Assembly: GCA_026874595.1 (NCBI GenBank)
Contig: CM049308.1
Span: 70,962,624-71,026,623 of the forward strand
DNA from: Sipunculus nudus
Lineage: Eukaryota; Annelida; Sipuncula; Golfingiida; Sipunculidae
Reading direction: 5' to 3'
Length of the DNA: 64,000 bases
The translations under genes were made by a program, and so were the position numbers. Under the pieces are notes generated by a model that worked only from the letters and a program-made list of their open reading frames with translations, was not told where the DNA came from and ran no database searches. Positions 31,701 through 46,700 of this stretch are shown here, piece by piece (positions within the stretch are counted from its first letter, which is position 1; each line of letters begins with the position of its first letter).

Positions 31701-34700
31701 CCGCTCGGACATTTCTTTCAAGAAGATAAAATCATACAATTTCCTTTGTTATGAAGTGCTTTTACTTGTTTAGCAAAATAAATATGTTATTATCATGATC
31801 TCCCTTATAATTTGACATTTTTATCGAAACATACCAAAAAAATGAAAAATAAAAAAACTGCCGCCCGCATCAATTTCTAAAAAAAAAAGTGCCTGAGAAC
31901 CATACTTTTTTTTTATTTTGGCCTAACAAACAGCTGTGAAAAGTGTTATGCTGCCTGTGATGTGTTTCACAGGAGCATCAAGAATACCAAAGTGACCTTA
32001 ACAACATTATCACTCAAGCTTTAAAGTGCAATGTATCCTCAGATATATATATCAACACATTTAACAATTGAGCACAAAATTTAACAAATTAACAGTCTCT
32101 GAAAAAATTAAGAGAAATTGGCCAACTTTGTGGTTGTGATGATTATTAACAGTGGTGTGCTGATTTTAAAAAAGAAATGTCATAGCTTCTGATCATTTCA
32201 AATAAACAAAATTTAAACCAAGCTGACACAAAACGGTCTAGTTATTACACATTTCACACAGTGGTTACACTGCAATCGTTCAAGATCTCCTTCATTTGAA
32301 CTGCTGATTTTTTTTTAGCAAATATGACAAAGAATCACCCCAATGAGACTGGGGTGTCACAGAATTGAAACTTGAGTTGGATGCACAATTTGGAACCATG
32401 CTCTAATTGGTCTGATTACAATTGTGTTCTCTGTGCAAGCAATGGTGATATAACCCAGAGAATCTTGCAATAGAAAGCAGCAGTTGCAATGAAGGAGACC
32501 TGGTACAACAGTAGTGTATAACAGCTACGTGACGAAAATATCTAGTTATGAATCTTTCATGTGTAAAGGTTATACAGAATGGATTAATATTGACTGAAGT
32601 GTCTTACTGAGACACTGTTCACATCAACTTTAAATGAACTTGGATCATGCTGTGTGGCTGGCAGTTCATTCAGCAACGCAGCAATGGACAGTCGGCCAGT
32701 CTTCAATAGTTTCTGCCTTTTGCCTGTCAAAGAATAGGAAAAGAAACAATCAGAACACAAGTCCGCTATGAAATAGGGCTGATGAAAGAGTACTTGTGTC
32801 CATGAAATTCTGAGTACATGAGTTCACCTGTAGGTCTGCATTTCAAGATATTTAAAAAAATGTTTGTGTAGTTTATAATTATGCCAGTAAATTTCATTTG
32901 TTTCTTACTGATATAAATAAGGTGTTCTTCACATGGGTTTATCAATGCACACCTTCACATGCGTTACTGGATAATTAAAACTAATGATACCTTTACCTTC
33001 TGTTATGTGTACAGCACAATAATAGACCAAAAAAGACCTTGATACATTCTTTAATGTGAACAGCATTATAACAAGATAAGCTACCTTAAAATTAACATTT
33101 TTAAATTTTTATTATAAAAGCAGGCTGCAGTCAAGTAATGAGTACTTGCATCTGCGTTGGGTAATGCTTATCAAGTGCTTGAGACCACAATTTGTTATCT
33201 GTTTCAGCCATTATTTTCCATTATTAATTCATGGTCTATACTAATCTAAATGAAGTAAGTGTACTTTTCAATGACATGATAATTAACAGCAGTGGAGTCC
33301 TCTTTTTAAATGATGACTCTACCCAGAGTGTCTGACTAACCTGTGTCCCCTAGTGTCTTCAGGTTACGGCCGTGTTGGTAGTAGTCTGACAGACTTGGTG
33401 GTTTGTGACTAGGCTGGCTGAAATGTCACAACAAGTCAGGTTTACGGTGTTATACCATTTACTGTGGTTGTCTTCTTATTTGCGGTGGTTTCAAATTCGC
33501 GATATTAGCGGTTGCTCTCTGACCGGGAAATTGAAACCACGCAGTTTTGAATGCATATATACCAGACCATGATCATTAATTTTAGAAGCTGCCGATAGTT
33601 TGCGACAGTTGAGATTTATCTTCAGCTATGTAGTGATGTCCATCGAGCCTGGTGCATATACGTTAAATGATTCAGGGTGAATGACAGGGCCCATTTAAAA
33701 TGGTTGGCTTAGATGCAAAAACCGTGACCCTTTGCAGGTGCGTGCTTACGCCGGCGGACGCGCCCGGCAGTTTTTTTCTGTCCCCCGGTACATTACTGGA
33801 AAGTGTCAATGCCCACTGGGCAGTAATATTTAAAAATTACGTGTATGTGTGCCAAGTTAGATGACATCCAGTGCCGCTTAAAATGAATATTGAGTAGAAG
33901 GTACTCTTTCACATTGTGCCGTATTTAGTAATGATAATGAACAAAATTTGCCACTAAAGTAGTGAACGTAGCCGCTAGGGTTGCGCCACCTTGTAACTGT
34001 ATGAAGGACTAATTCTGTGAAATCATGACACACAAAACGATGTATGATTGGCTAGTGATGACGTGAATTTTGAATATATTTGAAAGGTCACAGTTTATTT
34101 TGGCACCAAAGTGCCGTAAAACAGTGGAATGTTATGTTTTGCTTCAGATTTTAACTGTGAGAAACTGAATATGGTTCCTTCTTCCACCTATATGGAATTA
34201 ATTAGCAACATTAACGGCACTCAAATTATTCTGGGCACTCCATGCCTTTGATACTGAAACAAGGGGGCTACCTACAGGCGTCCCTTGTTGGTTGAGCAGG
34301 TGATTGCGACTCAACTTAATTAACAGGAGTAAGATACCCTTGTCAAGAAAGTTTCCCTAAACAAACTTAATATACTGTTTTGTAGTTACAGATTGGTTTC
34401 TCGACACACCTTAATAACATTTGAGTTGTTTAATGAGCCTCAGCCCTGGACTAATTATAGCCAGCGGGGTCAATGCTTCCTGCAGGCGTCGGCACAGCGG
34501 TCTGTGAATGTTCGAACATGCGATATTCGGACAGAGAAATAGTAGACCTAGATAATAGTGAAATCACCGGTTAATGAAATTATTTTTGATAATAAAATAC
34601 ACTACTAGACCAATGATAGCTAGAGCGCGAAAAAGGAACCCCGTGAAACTTTTAAAAATATAAAAACCGCGAAAATTCAGCCCCGCCAATATAAAGGCAA

Positions 34701-37700
34701 CCACAGTATACAGTAATGATAGTGTATATAAGGTGTCTTCATAATAACAACCTGTGTTTAAATTCAATAAAAGTCTATTTGATAAATTTATTTTATCTGC
34801 GTAAATAAAAAGGGGAAGTCATCTGAAAAGGTACCAACCCCATGTGTTCTTAAATTCAAGGCTTAGATATTATAATATGCACAAAATTGTAAAAATTACC
34901 ATAGGTCACTTTGTTTTGTGAATCATTAACCCCTTTGTTGTATACCAGCTAGTATATCACATTTCATGGATATGAATTACATACTGACTTCTGGTGGGCA
35001 TTTGGTAAACTGATTTCCATAAATAATCATATACCATGAGGAATCATAATGGGGTGATCTGCTACAACTTTTCACAAAGTTTAAATGGAGTCTACAGGAT
35101 AATTCCTAGGTATGGTACAGGCACACAGACAAAAACATATATAATTATACAAATATTTAGACGAAAGATGAAAAATTTCCCTTTTACCTTCTGTTGAGAT
35201 TTTTCTTGGTGTAGGAACACATAGAGAATATGGCACGGTCATGGTAGGCATTCAGAAGTCCTTGACGGTCTCCACTGTCATACACTTGGAAGTACCTTTG
35301 GTAATAACAGTATACAGTGTATTCCATTTCACATTTTTTTTTAATTATCATTGCAGGTTTTGAAGTGTTTTCATTGTAAAATGCAGAACATATCAGTTAT
35401 TCCTAATATTTAATTACTGCATATGTCTATATTTATATACTTATCCCTAAGTGTTATTAATCCAAACAATTTAAGAATCAATGAATATTATTTCACATTT
35501 GTTGAACTCTACATTCCATATATACTGTATACATATGGTGTGTTCGTTTTTTCCTTCAAATATCATTAAATAACACTGAAATATAAGCCAAAGGTTAATC
35601 AGCCAACAAAGCACTAAATAAGGTCAACAACACATTCGTATATCTTAATCGTCATATATAATACACTATACTTTAATTCAGGCAAACAATATCATGGTCA
35701 TTATTCAGAAATATTTTTTCATAATTTTATGTAAAAGATATAAATGTTAGGATTCTAGTTTTAAACCTAGAAGACAGCAAAACAAAACAGACAAGGCTGG
35801 GTATCATGCTTACTGTTCCAAGAATCGACATATTACTGATTTCACTTGGTCATTGCTGAAATAATGGCTCTGAAAAAGAATCAAGTCACATAATTTAAAT
35901 GTGTAGATATTTAATACACTAGACACGAGGCACTATAAAATGAAACATTTTTTGATACATGTGAATATGAAGATGTGTCATAAATGTTTTAAATAGACAC
36001 AGTATGTATATAACATCCTATTTTCATTGATAATCAAATAATAAAATAAAAACTTTTCTTTAACATTTTAAAAAAAATCTGTATTAAATTTCAAATAATT
36101 AAATCTTAAAATTGATATTTATTAAAGCATCATTAACCATTATTGGTACTTACACCTTTAGGGCAAAACAAGTCCTAGTCATGCAAATCATGAGTAGTTT
36201 TTAATATATGCAAATTGTAAGCAAGTTTTTAACAATAAATAGAAATCGCCAACTGCTTTAACAAATGAGAAATATAAAGGGCAAAAAAATGCACACTCAC
36301 ACACACAAACACACACACACACAGAGAAAATCAGTCCCGAATGGTGTCGGTAGGCCCGTTTTTGATATATGCTTACCTGAGTTGGGGGCAGTTTGGTGGT
36401 GGACTCAATCTCAAAAGTAATCGCAGGAGCAAGTTCTTTTCCATCCTGTTATTGTAATCATAAGGTTGAGCAAAGGTAGCATATCAACAAATTACATGAA
36501 TGTGAAAGCTTCATAGAGGTAATTGTAAATTTTCATAAAAATAAACAGAAACACTTTAAACTTAATTATATCACCCATTAACACTACCTAGTTCCATAAA
36601 AATACCTATGTAACTATGCAACTATATCCTTTAAATTTCTCAACCTTTCAAAAATTACCAATATGGTACTGCAAAATAGAATTTTAGACTTTTGGCTATA
36701 CCTTGTTACACTATTTGACCACTACTTTCACAGAGAATGTGGTACCACAAAATATTTATTACTATTCAGTCCGGTAAATAACCCCAGGATTTTGGCTCAA
36801 CTTGAGCAGGGGATCTAATTTCACCCCCTGTCACTTGGTCAGTCCTCCCAGACTTGATTAATGCTCTATGTCAGTAGCACTTGCCTGTAGCAGTGAGCTG
36901 GCTGTCACAAACTGAACTGGTGACTTTCTGGCTATGTTACTGATACTGAACAGTTAATGTATGTGTGTATCTTGTGGGTCATATCTGTTCCCCTCCCATC
37001 CCTGCATTTAACTATCATAATACTGTGACCATAAATGTTGTAATTTATTAATACTTTATTTTCAAAATTGAAAAATAAAACAATTAAGGGCTTAAGGACC
37101 CATAGCTCACTTTTGGATTTTTCCCATATGATAAATGAAACTTTTGATATCTAACAGCTGTTTACCACTGAAATCCTCAGAAAATGTTGATAGAATATAG
37201 GTAGTTCAGGGATAAATCTTCTATAATGTTGAACAATTTGCCAATTTGAGATGTGTATGTCATTAAAAAATCTCCAGTAAAGACAAAATTTTGCATGATC
37301 ACAGAGATATTATGGTGCATGCATGAGAAATGAATTACATTTTTATGGTATTTACAATGCCTGTACACAACCTGATCAAACTTTAATGACTGCTTAGATC
37401 TGAAAATAAAACAATGTCCCTCATAAAATCATGTAATGCAAAAAAAAAAAAAAACTACCATGCAGCCTACTTTTACCAATAAATGAATATATATATATGT
37501 GGGCAAATTAAGGCGAAATGCCAACCCAACTTAAAGAACAGTACAAGCTGCATCAACATAGGACCTAATTAAGGGTCTCAGGACTGTCTCAGGAGTGTGT
37601 GTAAATATATTCCAGCATATCTCTTAAGATACAGAATACCTTTTTATAACCCATATTAGTACTTTTTATAACATTGTTATAACTTTTACAATTTATATTT

Positions 37701-40700
37701 TGATTATCGTTCAGTTTACAAGACTAAAGTATATGTAGTTTTATCAGTAAAGTTTTCTATTCAATGTAGGCCGCAATTTTAAGCAATATTAAATACGGAA
37801 TGTTTTGTACATGTATTGGCTAAGAAATTTTCATGTAAATCTTAATTGTAAATAGATAAATTTATAAAATAATACAACCTTTATAAAATCACCTAGACTG
37901 GGAATATTTTAAGTTTTCATACACAACAGAACTACAGAGTATAGAACAAGCTTTATGTTCAGAATGTAACTAGTGACCCATGGGTCTTAACGTTAAGCTG
38001 AATTCGTTTATAAGAATATTTTTTTTAGCTTTTTAAAAATGTGTGGATAGGCCAAAATTTCAGGTCGATACATTAAACTCCTCTTGAGTCAGGTGCAATG
38101 TAACTTTACCTGAAAAGGTATTTCACAGAGTATTCCAGAGGTAATTTAGCATGTTTAAAATAATCAATTTCCTTATTAATTATTATAAAAACTGAAAAAT
38201 AATTTAACCCATCATTATGCAAAATATAATAATATATGAGCCAAATTATGGATAAATAATGATTTATTTTAGAAATTTTTATAAAATATAATTATATTTT
38301 GTAATAAAAAATTTAATCAGAATGCATAATGCGATGTAAAATAAGGAATAAATAATGATGCAAATTAAAAACTTAAAAATTGAAAATATGAATATCATAA
38401 AACAAGGCCTATAGCTACAACAGGCCTAATGCAAACCTGTGCAATGGGATATACATCAGAGATAATGTTTCAATGTTTGGCCATTACTTTTAAGTAAATG
38501 TGTGACATCACTACTGATTGTAGATGACACCACCAGTCTTGTGTAACAGAAAGGCATCAAAGATGTATAGATTTGCAAAGTTTCAATCAGATACTTAAAA
38601 AACCATTCTTGAGATATGTGCATAGATGCATGAAACCCAAAAACAATTATGGGTGGCATCACAAGTCTTGTATACAATGAAACTATTCGATATGTATACA
38701 TGTGCCAAATTCCAGGTGGATATATCAAATCCCTCCTGAAAAATAAGCAGGGACATACAATGTACAAAAATTATTGTAGGTGGTGCCAAAAGTCTTTTAT
38801 ACAATAAAGCTAACCGATATGTATAAATATGCACAATTTCAGGCTGATATATCAAATCCCTCCTGAGTTTTAAGCAGGGATATACACTCTGCAAAAATCA
38901 TTGTAGAAGACGACACCAGTCTGTGTTCGAGAAAGCCGTCAAAGATGCATGGGCAGGCTAAAATTTCAGACCGATACATTTAACTGCACTTGGCTGAAGC
39001 AAGTGGCGCAACCAATACCTAATTTCCAAATATGATCATGTGACCAACATTTGCATAAATTCTGGTTATGATAGCTCCAGCCATTTCTGATACTGTAATT
39101 TTAGTTTCCTTTACTTGCCAAATGACTAAGCTCAGCTTCCTGTGATTCAGCTAAAAATTCACTGAACTTGAACCATTTGAACACACTTGAGAGAGATGGT
39201 TTCAGAGATTATTTCTGTAAAATATTGAACCATTTGGCTGGACAGTTTCAGAGAAGAAGATTTTTCTTACCTTTTTTCCTATAAAATCTAAATCTAAGTA
39301 AATGCAGATAGCAAAAAATAAGAAAAATCTGAGATAGTTTTTAAATGACTGATTTTTTTTTTTGCAAAAAGAATGGTGAGGCTAGCTCCTGCTGTTTTTG
39401 AGATAGTAATGATTAACGTACGGACACCATTGCATAAGCTTACAGGTTCGCTAATAAATAAAATAAATGACTTTCAAATACACATGCATCAATTTGTTAC
39501 TTAAACCTATAGAGGGAGTGATAGAATGATGGTAGTCTTGGTTGAGAAATCCTATTTCGCATATATATAATTCTATGTGCATAGTTGCCAGGAACTATTG
39601 AAACTATACATCCAAATTTTTCCATTAAATCTGCTACATTTGCTGTTACCTCAGATGTGTAGGATATGAATATGCAACTGCAAGTTCACTTGTGTATACA
39701 ACATTTAAAATATTTTAAAATTAAAAAAGTTGTAACATTTATATTCTAAATATTTTTTTTTCAATATTGAGGTGCCATCAAGCAAGACTTGGTCTGGAAT
39801 CTGTATTGTTGTGTAATGATGTTTACAGATGTCCATTTACCATAAAAATCAGGATTATAGAATATCTATATTGATATATAATAATAACTGTTATTATTCT
39901 CTGTCAGTCCACTAATGGTTAGTCTTTACGCATCTTCATCATTTCTTTTGCCAGGTTTGTCTAAATTGTACTGTTGTGCTATTTTACACTTTATTATTAT
40001 CAGAGATGTGTATAAATACTATTGTATAGGAAATTTTTTTTTATTCATAAGTTGTGTTGGTTATAACTTATGATTATCTGAATTAAATATAGAATGAGAG
40101 GACTGGTGTTCTAAGATAGCTGTAATCTTCCTGACACTGTATATATACATACAGGGTCAGCTATAAGTACAGCAGTGCCCAGCCAGCAGCCCTGTTCCAC
40201 TCTAATCCATCATGATGATATGTCATCACCCTGTCACCCTAGCTGCAGGGGGCCACTTAGGATCTTGTGCAAGGCAAACCCAAAATTGTAGCTGAGTATG
40301 AGGTTATTTACCAGACTGTATTGACATTTATTCATAGACCATATTCTAAAGATCAGAGGCAAAAATATAGTAATACAGGAACCACAGCTTGGATCGAGGA
40401 ACCTTCATGTGACAAGGGATTTCTTTTCACCTGAGCAGCAAACGACAGAGGTTTTAGCTACCAGTATATCCTCAAATAAATGGCTTCATTTAAGTCCACT
40501 ATTCTATTACATATGGTTAAGTCAAAAATACACCTGGAAGTCTGGAAACTTTCTAATAATGGCATCTACCTAAAGTTGTTTCCACTTATGTGGTTCAGAC
40601 ATGGATAGGGGTACAGATATGGACACAAGTTATGTTAACAAACATGTATAGAGAATCCTGGTTAAGTTTCTTGTATGGTTAACTTGTAGTTTTCCAATTT

Positions 40701-43700
40701 ATTCTTGGTTTTGATCATGGGGCTGTTTTCATGTAAAATAATAACACTAAATAAAAACATGTTCAAGATATTTACTTGAGAGATCTAGTCATTAACAACA
40801 TGGCAAGGGACTTCACAAAAAAATAACATCAAAGAAAAATGTGTACAGGCCATATACAGGACCAGATGGGTAGCCTACAGGCAGAGTTCTGATATCACTA
40901 TACATGGTCTTGAATGCAGTATTGTATCCATGTCCACACAAGAGAAATGCTCCTATTGTTATCTTAATTTAGTTTACCATATCCATATCTGTATCCATGT
41001 CCAGGCCAAAGAAACCACAGCTCCATACAAGTAAAAGCCCTGGTACCATTCAAGTTCTTCAAGTGAATCAGGACTACTATCTATGTCTATATGTGTGCTC
41101 GCATGCATGCACTTGTGTTTGTATAAATGCTTATACAATTGATGCTTGCAGTGATTTCCCTTTGCCTCTTTACACCTTCAGGCATCAGCTGTGAGTTACT
41201 GGGGCTCTGTACTGCTGAAACAGTCAGATCATGAAGCCAGTAAACATGAGAATCAGAAACAAGGGTGATACAAGGACAGAAGTAAACATACCAGCCACAC
41301 AATCTTGGGAAAGATCTTCCTGACAGCACTGAAACAAAAAGTAATTTTTCTCTCAATAGTCTACTACTTCATTGTATATGGCTAGAACTGTATGACCAAC
41401 TTTTCACTATGCTTTTCACAGCAAAGAATAAGTCAAGATTCCTTTGCAAATATTTCATAAATATTCTTATGAGGTTTAAAAACTGAACAATTTTTTATTA
41501 TACACTTTGTTAGAAGACACAAAAGGCAGCTTTGAATACCGCACAAGTTTGAATACCAAAATAAGAATGGTTATACATTAATTTACTTGAGTAAACAGAC
41601 ACCCCAGTATGCAGAATATACTCCTCAAAAACAGATATAGGTATCCACACAGATATAACACATAACAAACAAATTGTTTCCCATTGATAAAATGTGACCT
41701 GACACACAGCTATTAGGACAGCCATTGTGCATTCCTTCATATCCCTTTTTCTTTCATAAGGCAGTGTAAGATGTGATTTTATTATTTATGGAAATACCAA
41801 AACTGCTTGTCAGTGCCATCTAGTTTTCAAGTTTGAAACAATTTTATCTTTTTCTCTTTAATTTTCAACAGTAGCTTTTATTAGTTCGACATTTATTGTA
41901 GAGTAAGTAAACCAACTTACATTTACAATTCATAATTTTTTACCAGGTATTGACATCTCCCTCAAGAGTTTTTTGTTTCACTGAATGAACACTAGGTGGT
42001 GCTGTGATACATGTTACCATAAGAAATAACAATAACCTAGACATTTTTAATAAGTTCTTCTCTGATGAATGTCTATGATGCTTATTCGTTTGTATGGCAA
42101 ATTCATACGACAACAGTTCAGGAAAAGAAGAGATGAGCTGATGAAAACATAAGAAACATAGACTTAAACTGAAATTCTAAAATATTACTTACCTCAAGGC
42201 AGCACCACAGACAAAGAATCAAAGGGAAAAAAAAGTTTTCTGACCATTACAGACATAATGGTCTGTAATTCAGGGTTTCTGCACCTGAAGCCAACAGAAA
42301 TTTCAGGAATTTTGTTCCAAGACTTTCAAGGACCTAACCAACAATTTTTATAAAGGACCTTAAGTTACATATATTATAGTCCAAACTTATTGATAACTTA
42401 ATGACAAATACCATTCAGTTTACATTCTGGCATTGTGCATATGAAAAAGGCGAAAAACACATGCTTCAGTCCCAAGTTTACTATGTCCACCAAAGGACTA
42501 ACACAGGGATGGCAACATTTTGCGTTATGCAAGGCCTGTTATGCATTCCAGACATTTGTAGATTTATTCTCCCTTAATGTCAAAAGTGACTGACTTCCAT
42601 GCCTTTCAAGGACCTGACAGGCAAAAACCAACATTACAAGGACTTTCAAGGCCTTGAATTTTACGTTTTAAATTCCATGACTTTCTGGATTTTCAAGGAC
42701 CCACAGAAACCCTGCATTACATACTCTATAATAACACTATTAAGACCAACATTCATGCCACTTCCTTTACTAATGAGACATACTGTAGTCAGCTTTTATT
42801 TGCAACAGTTTCAAATATGATATTGTGTAAGGGGAATTATTGTAAAAAGTAAAACCTTCCGGAGTATGAGATTCCATCACTGAAGGCAAGTTGAAAGGCA
42901 AAAAAAAAAATGATATGATGAACAATAATATATCTTGTATGTTCAAAGATTGCTATTATAAATGATATCAAATCTTTCATTTATCTGCCATTAATGAATA
43001 AAAATTTCCATTTTAATTTAATAATTTCCATGCTTTCTTGGTTCTGTGTAATTATTAAGATTTTGCACACTTATTTTTTTTATATAAATAATAAATATAA
43101 CAATGGTTACACTATGAGTAGGTCTTTTGTAAGATTAGTTTGCGAAAATGAAACCCTCGTAAGAAAACTGAAAAAGTTAAAATCATGAAATTTTAACCCT
43201 GCGAATATGAAACAAACCACAGTATTAAGCATGCACAGAGTATAAACAACAATGAAGGTGGAAATTATATGAAAAACAAGTAAATGGTAGTTCAGAACAG
43301 AATTCAAGTTTGACTTTAAGAAAAAAACCCTTGAATTTTCTCAAAATTAAGAATTTCACAGGTGAGATAAGGAAACAATTTTGTGAAAACACCTAATTCA
43401 AGTTATTTATTTTCAAGCAAATATAACAAGAAGCTGTAAATGGTAGTTCAGAAAAGAATTCAAGTTTGACTTAAGAAAAAAACCCTTGAATTTTCTAAAA
43501 ATTAATAATTTCACGGGTGAGATAAGGAAACAATTTTTTGAAAACACCTAATTCAAGTTATTTATTTTCAAGCACATATATATCAAGAAGCTGTACAGGT
43601 ACATTTTATACACAAAAGGCAAACAGGTCACCTGGAAAGTTACAAACTTTATTAAATTTTTTTTTAAAGCAAACACATGATTTACCAGACAATATCAAAG

Positions 43701-46700
43701 TTCAAAGCATGCCTTTTTTGTCTTCTTTATGATGGAAGCTATCATCTCCCAATATTTCTGTTTTAAATATATTTAACCACTTTTATCTGAAAGGTATTAG
43801 GAAAGCATCCAAGTTTGCAGTTTGCAAAAAAGGAAAAAACAGGATCCCTCACCAATTTAGGAATTCATTCATCTGTTTAAAAAAAATTAATTCAAAATAG
43901 AAAAAAGTTAAAACTTGAGCTGTTGTCAATATGCAGGTGCTAAAGTGGATGTAATCACCTGCTGGCCGCTGTGGTCCTGCTTCTTTACTGTATGAAAACA
44001 GCATGATATATCACGTAGATAAAAGGAAATGATGGGGATGCAGCTGATGAAAACTGCTGCTGATGCAGTTTTGATGAGGTGATACTTACACAATGAATCA
44101 CTGATAAATGGTAGATGGCTTGTCTAGCCAACAGGCAGAATCCTTCGTATATGATGATGGTTAATTTATAAATTAACTGACCAGATGCTGCTGATGATAA
44201 AAATGCATCCTCCCTGATAAGAATTAACATGCTTATGAATCAGCTCATTTAGTATTTATGAGATGCTGATGAAAATGAATATTATGGATGAACCAGAAAT
44301 AATGCTTGTGATTGGAGTGAGGATGATGCCAAATGTAATGGTTTTGTTAAATCTAATTATAACTTTATTTCGGCTCATCTGCACACTGTATTTGCATAAA
44401 CAAACTGTGGACAATTTTTTAGGAAAAATGAGCTCACTGTTCACTGAAATTCAAGGCAACATACTGGACTGTCTATAGATTTCAATCAATTAACAAAAGT
44501 GTTTGAATGCAAAAGCAATAAACTGACGTCAGAAATTCAAGGCAATTCAGAGGCAACTAAGAAGGCAATAAAATGCCTGCAGGAAATCAAGGCAACAACC
44601 TGTTATATGAATATCAAGGCAACACACATTAGGCTTTCAAGGCAAGATTTAATTTGCTGCTCTCCAGTTTCCAGAGCTGATTATCTTTTTATTGTTATCA
44701 TGTGTGACAGAAAATACCCAAAAGATACACAGTTTGAAAAAGAAATTGACATTTGAGTTGGCTGTGCAATCATATATGACACTCCATTATGATGGAAAAA
44801 TCTTATTACTCTGGAAGGGAATGAATGGTGTATGTAAAAAAAACCATGATGTTAAATTATGGTTGCCATGGTGACACAGCAAGCATATCAGTGGATCCCA
44901 AAGACCTATGTAAAGTCATACAATGGGTATCCGAGACTGATAAGCCTCCCTGTCATCTGATCGCCATGACAAAACAAAACTTGGTACTGTACCCAGCTAA
45001 AATTAAATCTGTTACTGACTGGATATAAAAAACAAAATCACCCATCTTCAGTAAAATAATATTTTAAGCAAAATAAATAAAAAAAAACTTAAACAAAAAA
45101 TTCAAATTTCAAAGGGAACCAAATTGCACTAAGTTTTGTTCTTTTCATAAAATTGTCCTATGAACATCATATGTGAACTCACTGACATGTGACAGCATGT
45201 CTTGTATACATATATATAGCCTGGTAGTCAGGATCTGTGCACATGTTGTGAAAGATAAATAAATCATCATCTCAATAACAGTTGTTGAGTGCACTTCCTT
45301 CAATGACCAGGCCATATCTTTGACTTGTTTCAATGCTTATGAATACTTCCTTATATACTAAACCATGCACACAAGGTCTGATGTGCCTTAACTGTGAAAG
45401 ATATAGCAGGATATTCCAAAGTTCTGCTTCGTTCAATTCACTCACCTGATGGTGCTTAATTATCTGAAGCCCTTAACGAATAACACCACTAAAGATTGTA
45501 ACTCCACATCAATTATTACTGAGATCACAGTAAAATAAACTGGAACCAGCACCAAATTCAAACAGGAAAATATCAAACGATGCAGCATTTTGTGGAAAAT
45601 AACATATTTCTTTGCAATTAGAAAATAAAAGCTGCTGGGCTATTCCAAGAAAAGTGTTTTTTTTTTTACAAAATAAAAATGGAGAAATTAGGTGACCAAA
45701 CATGTACTTACATATTAAGACAGAAAGACAAGGAGAAAGGGAAGAGAGTAAACCTAGAATAACTCAAAATGAAAAGTTTGAGACAGAAGGATAACACAAA
45801 TGAACGATACTTGATTAAATTTTGAGCTTCCTTTAAATTACCCTGTAGTATGTCTAGTGTTTTCCAGTGTTATTAATCAAATCTCACCTCAGCTCTGTGC
45901 TTGGTAGGATCATATGTGGATTTTAAGTCTTCTGTGCAACTAAAAAACCCATGATGATGGTTTTCAGAGTCAAATACCAGAGACAAATTTACGGAAAGGA
46001 ACCATAGGCTTTAGTTACTTGATGCATGACAGTGACAGAGACATACAATATCAGGGTAATTCAAAGGCAACAATAGGCCATATATTATAGGTACTGACCC
46101 ATTATCAGCTCAAGGCAAATATAGATGTTCATCAGATCACAGAAAGTAATGTTATAGCTGTTCAAGGCAATGTGTTACAGTGAATCATACAAGAGACGCA
46201 AGTTACACATTTATGACAATATATGACACACATAATGTTGATGATATCATGAATGATAAGGCAACATTTGATTACAATGTGATGAATGTCAAACTGCCAG
46301 TGATTGAATGATGGGAGAGATGAATGATGGGATATAGGTAAAGCAGAAGGTATAAATGATGAAGATACTTTAATTTTCTGATTTTGTACCTTCATTAAAA
46401 TAATAGTTGTGGAACCTATAACAAAATGCTAAAGTATTAGATGCATGGGGTTAAGGTACATTATAACATCACCCAGACAAAACTTAGAAGAGTGCTCATA
46501 CCTCCACCAAGACAACACTTTTAGGCAGACTTTATTTCAAAACATTGTTCCTTGCCTTGATCATGTCTTATAATTATAAGTACCAAATTACAACCCCAGA
46601 TACCAGTAGCAGTGGTAGTGTTTTTACTGGCAGACAGGTGCATAAACAGTCAAATATGAATTTGTCCCTTCTCCATTTAACTGTGAGGCCACACATTTTA

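Noticed and set aside
44499-44756. Plus-strand 85-codon frame in the cassette intron
   Set aside because: Composition follows the repeated TCAAGGCAA word; no domain, no promoter, no splice structure.
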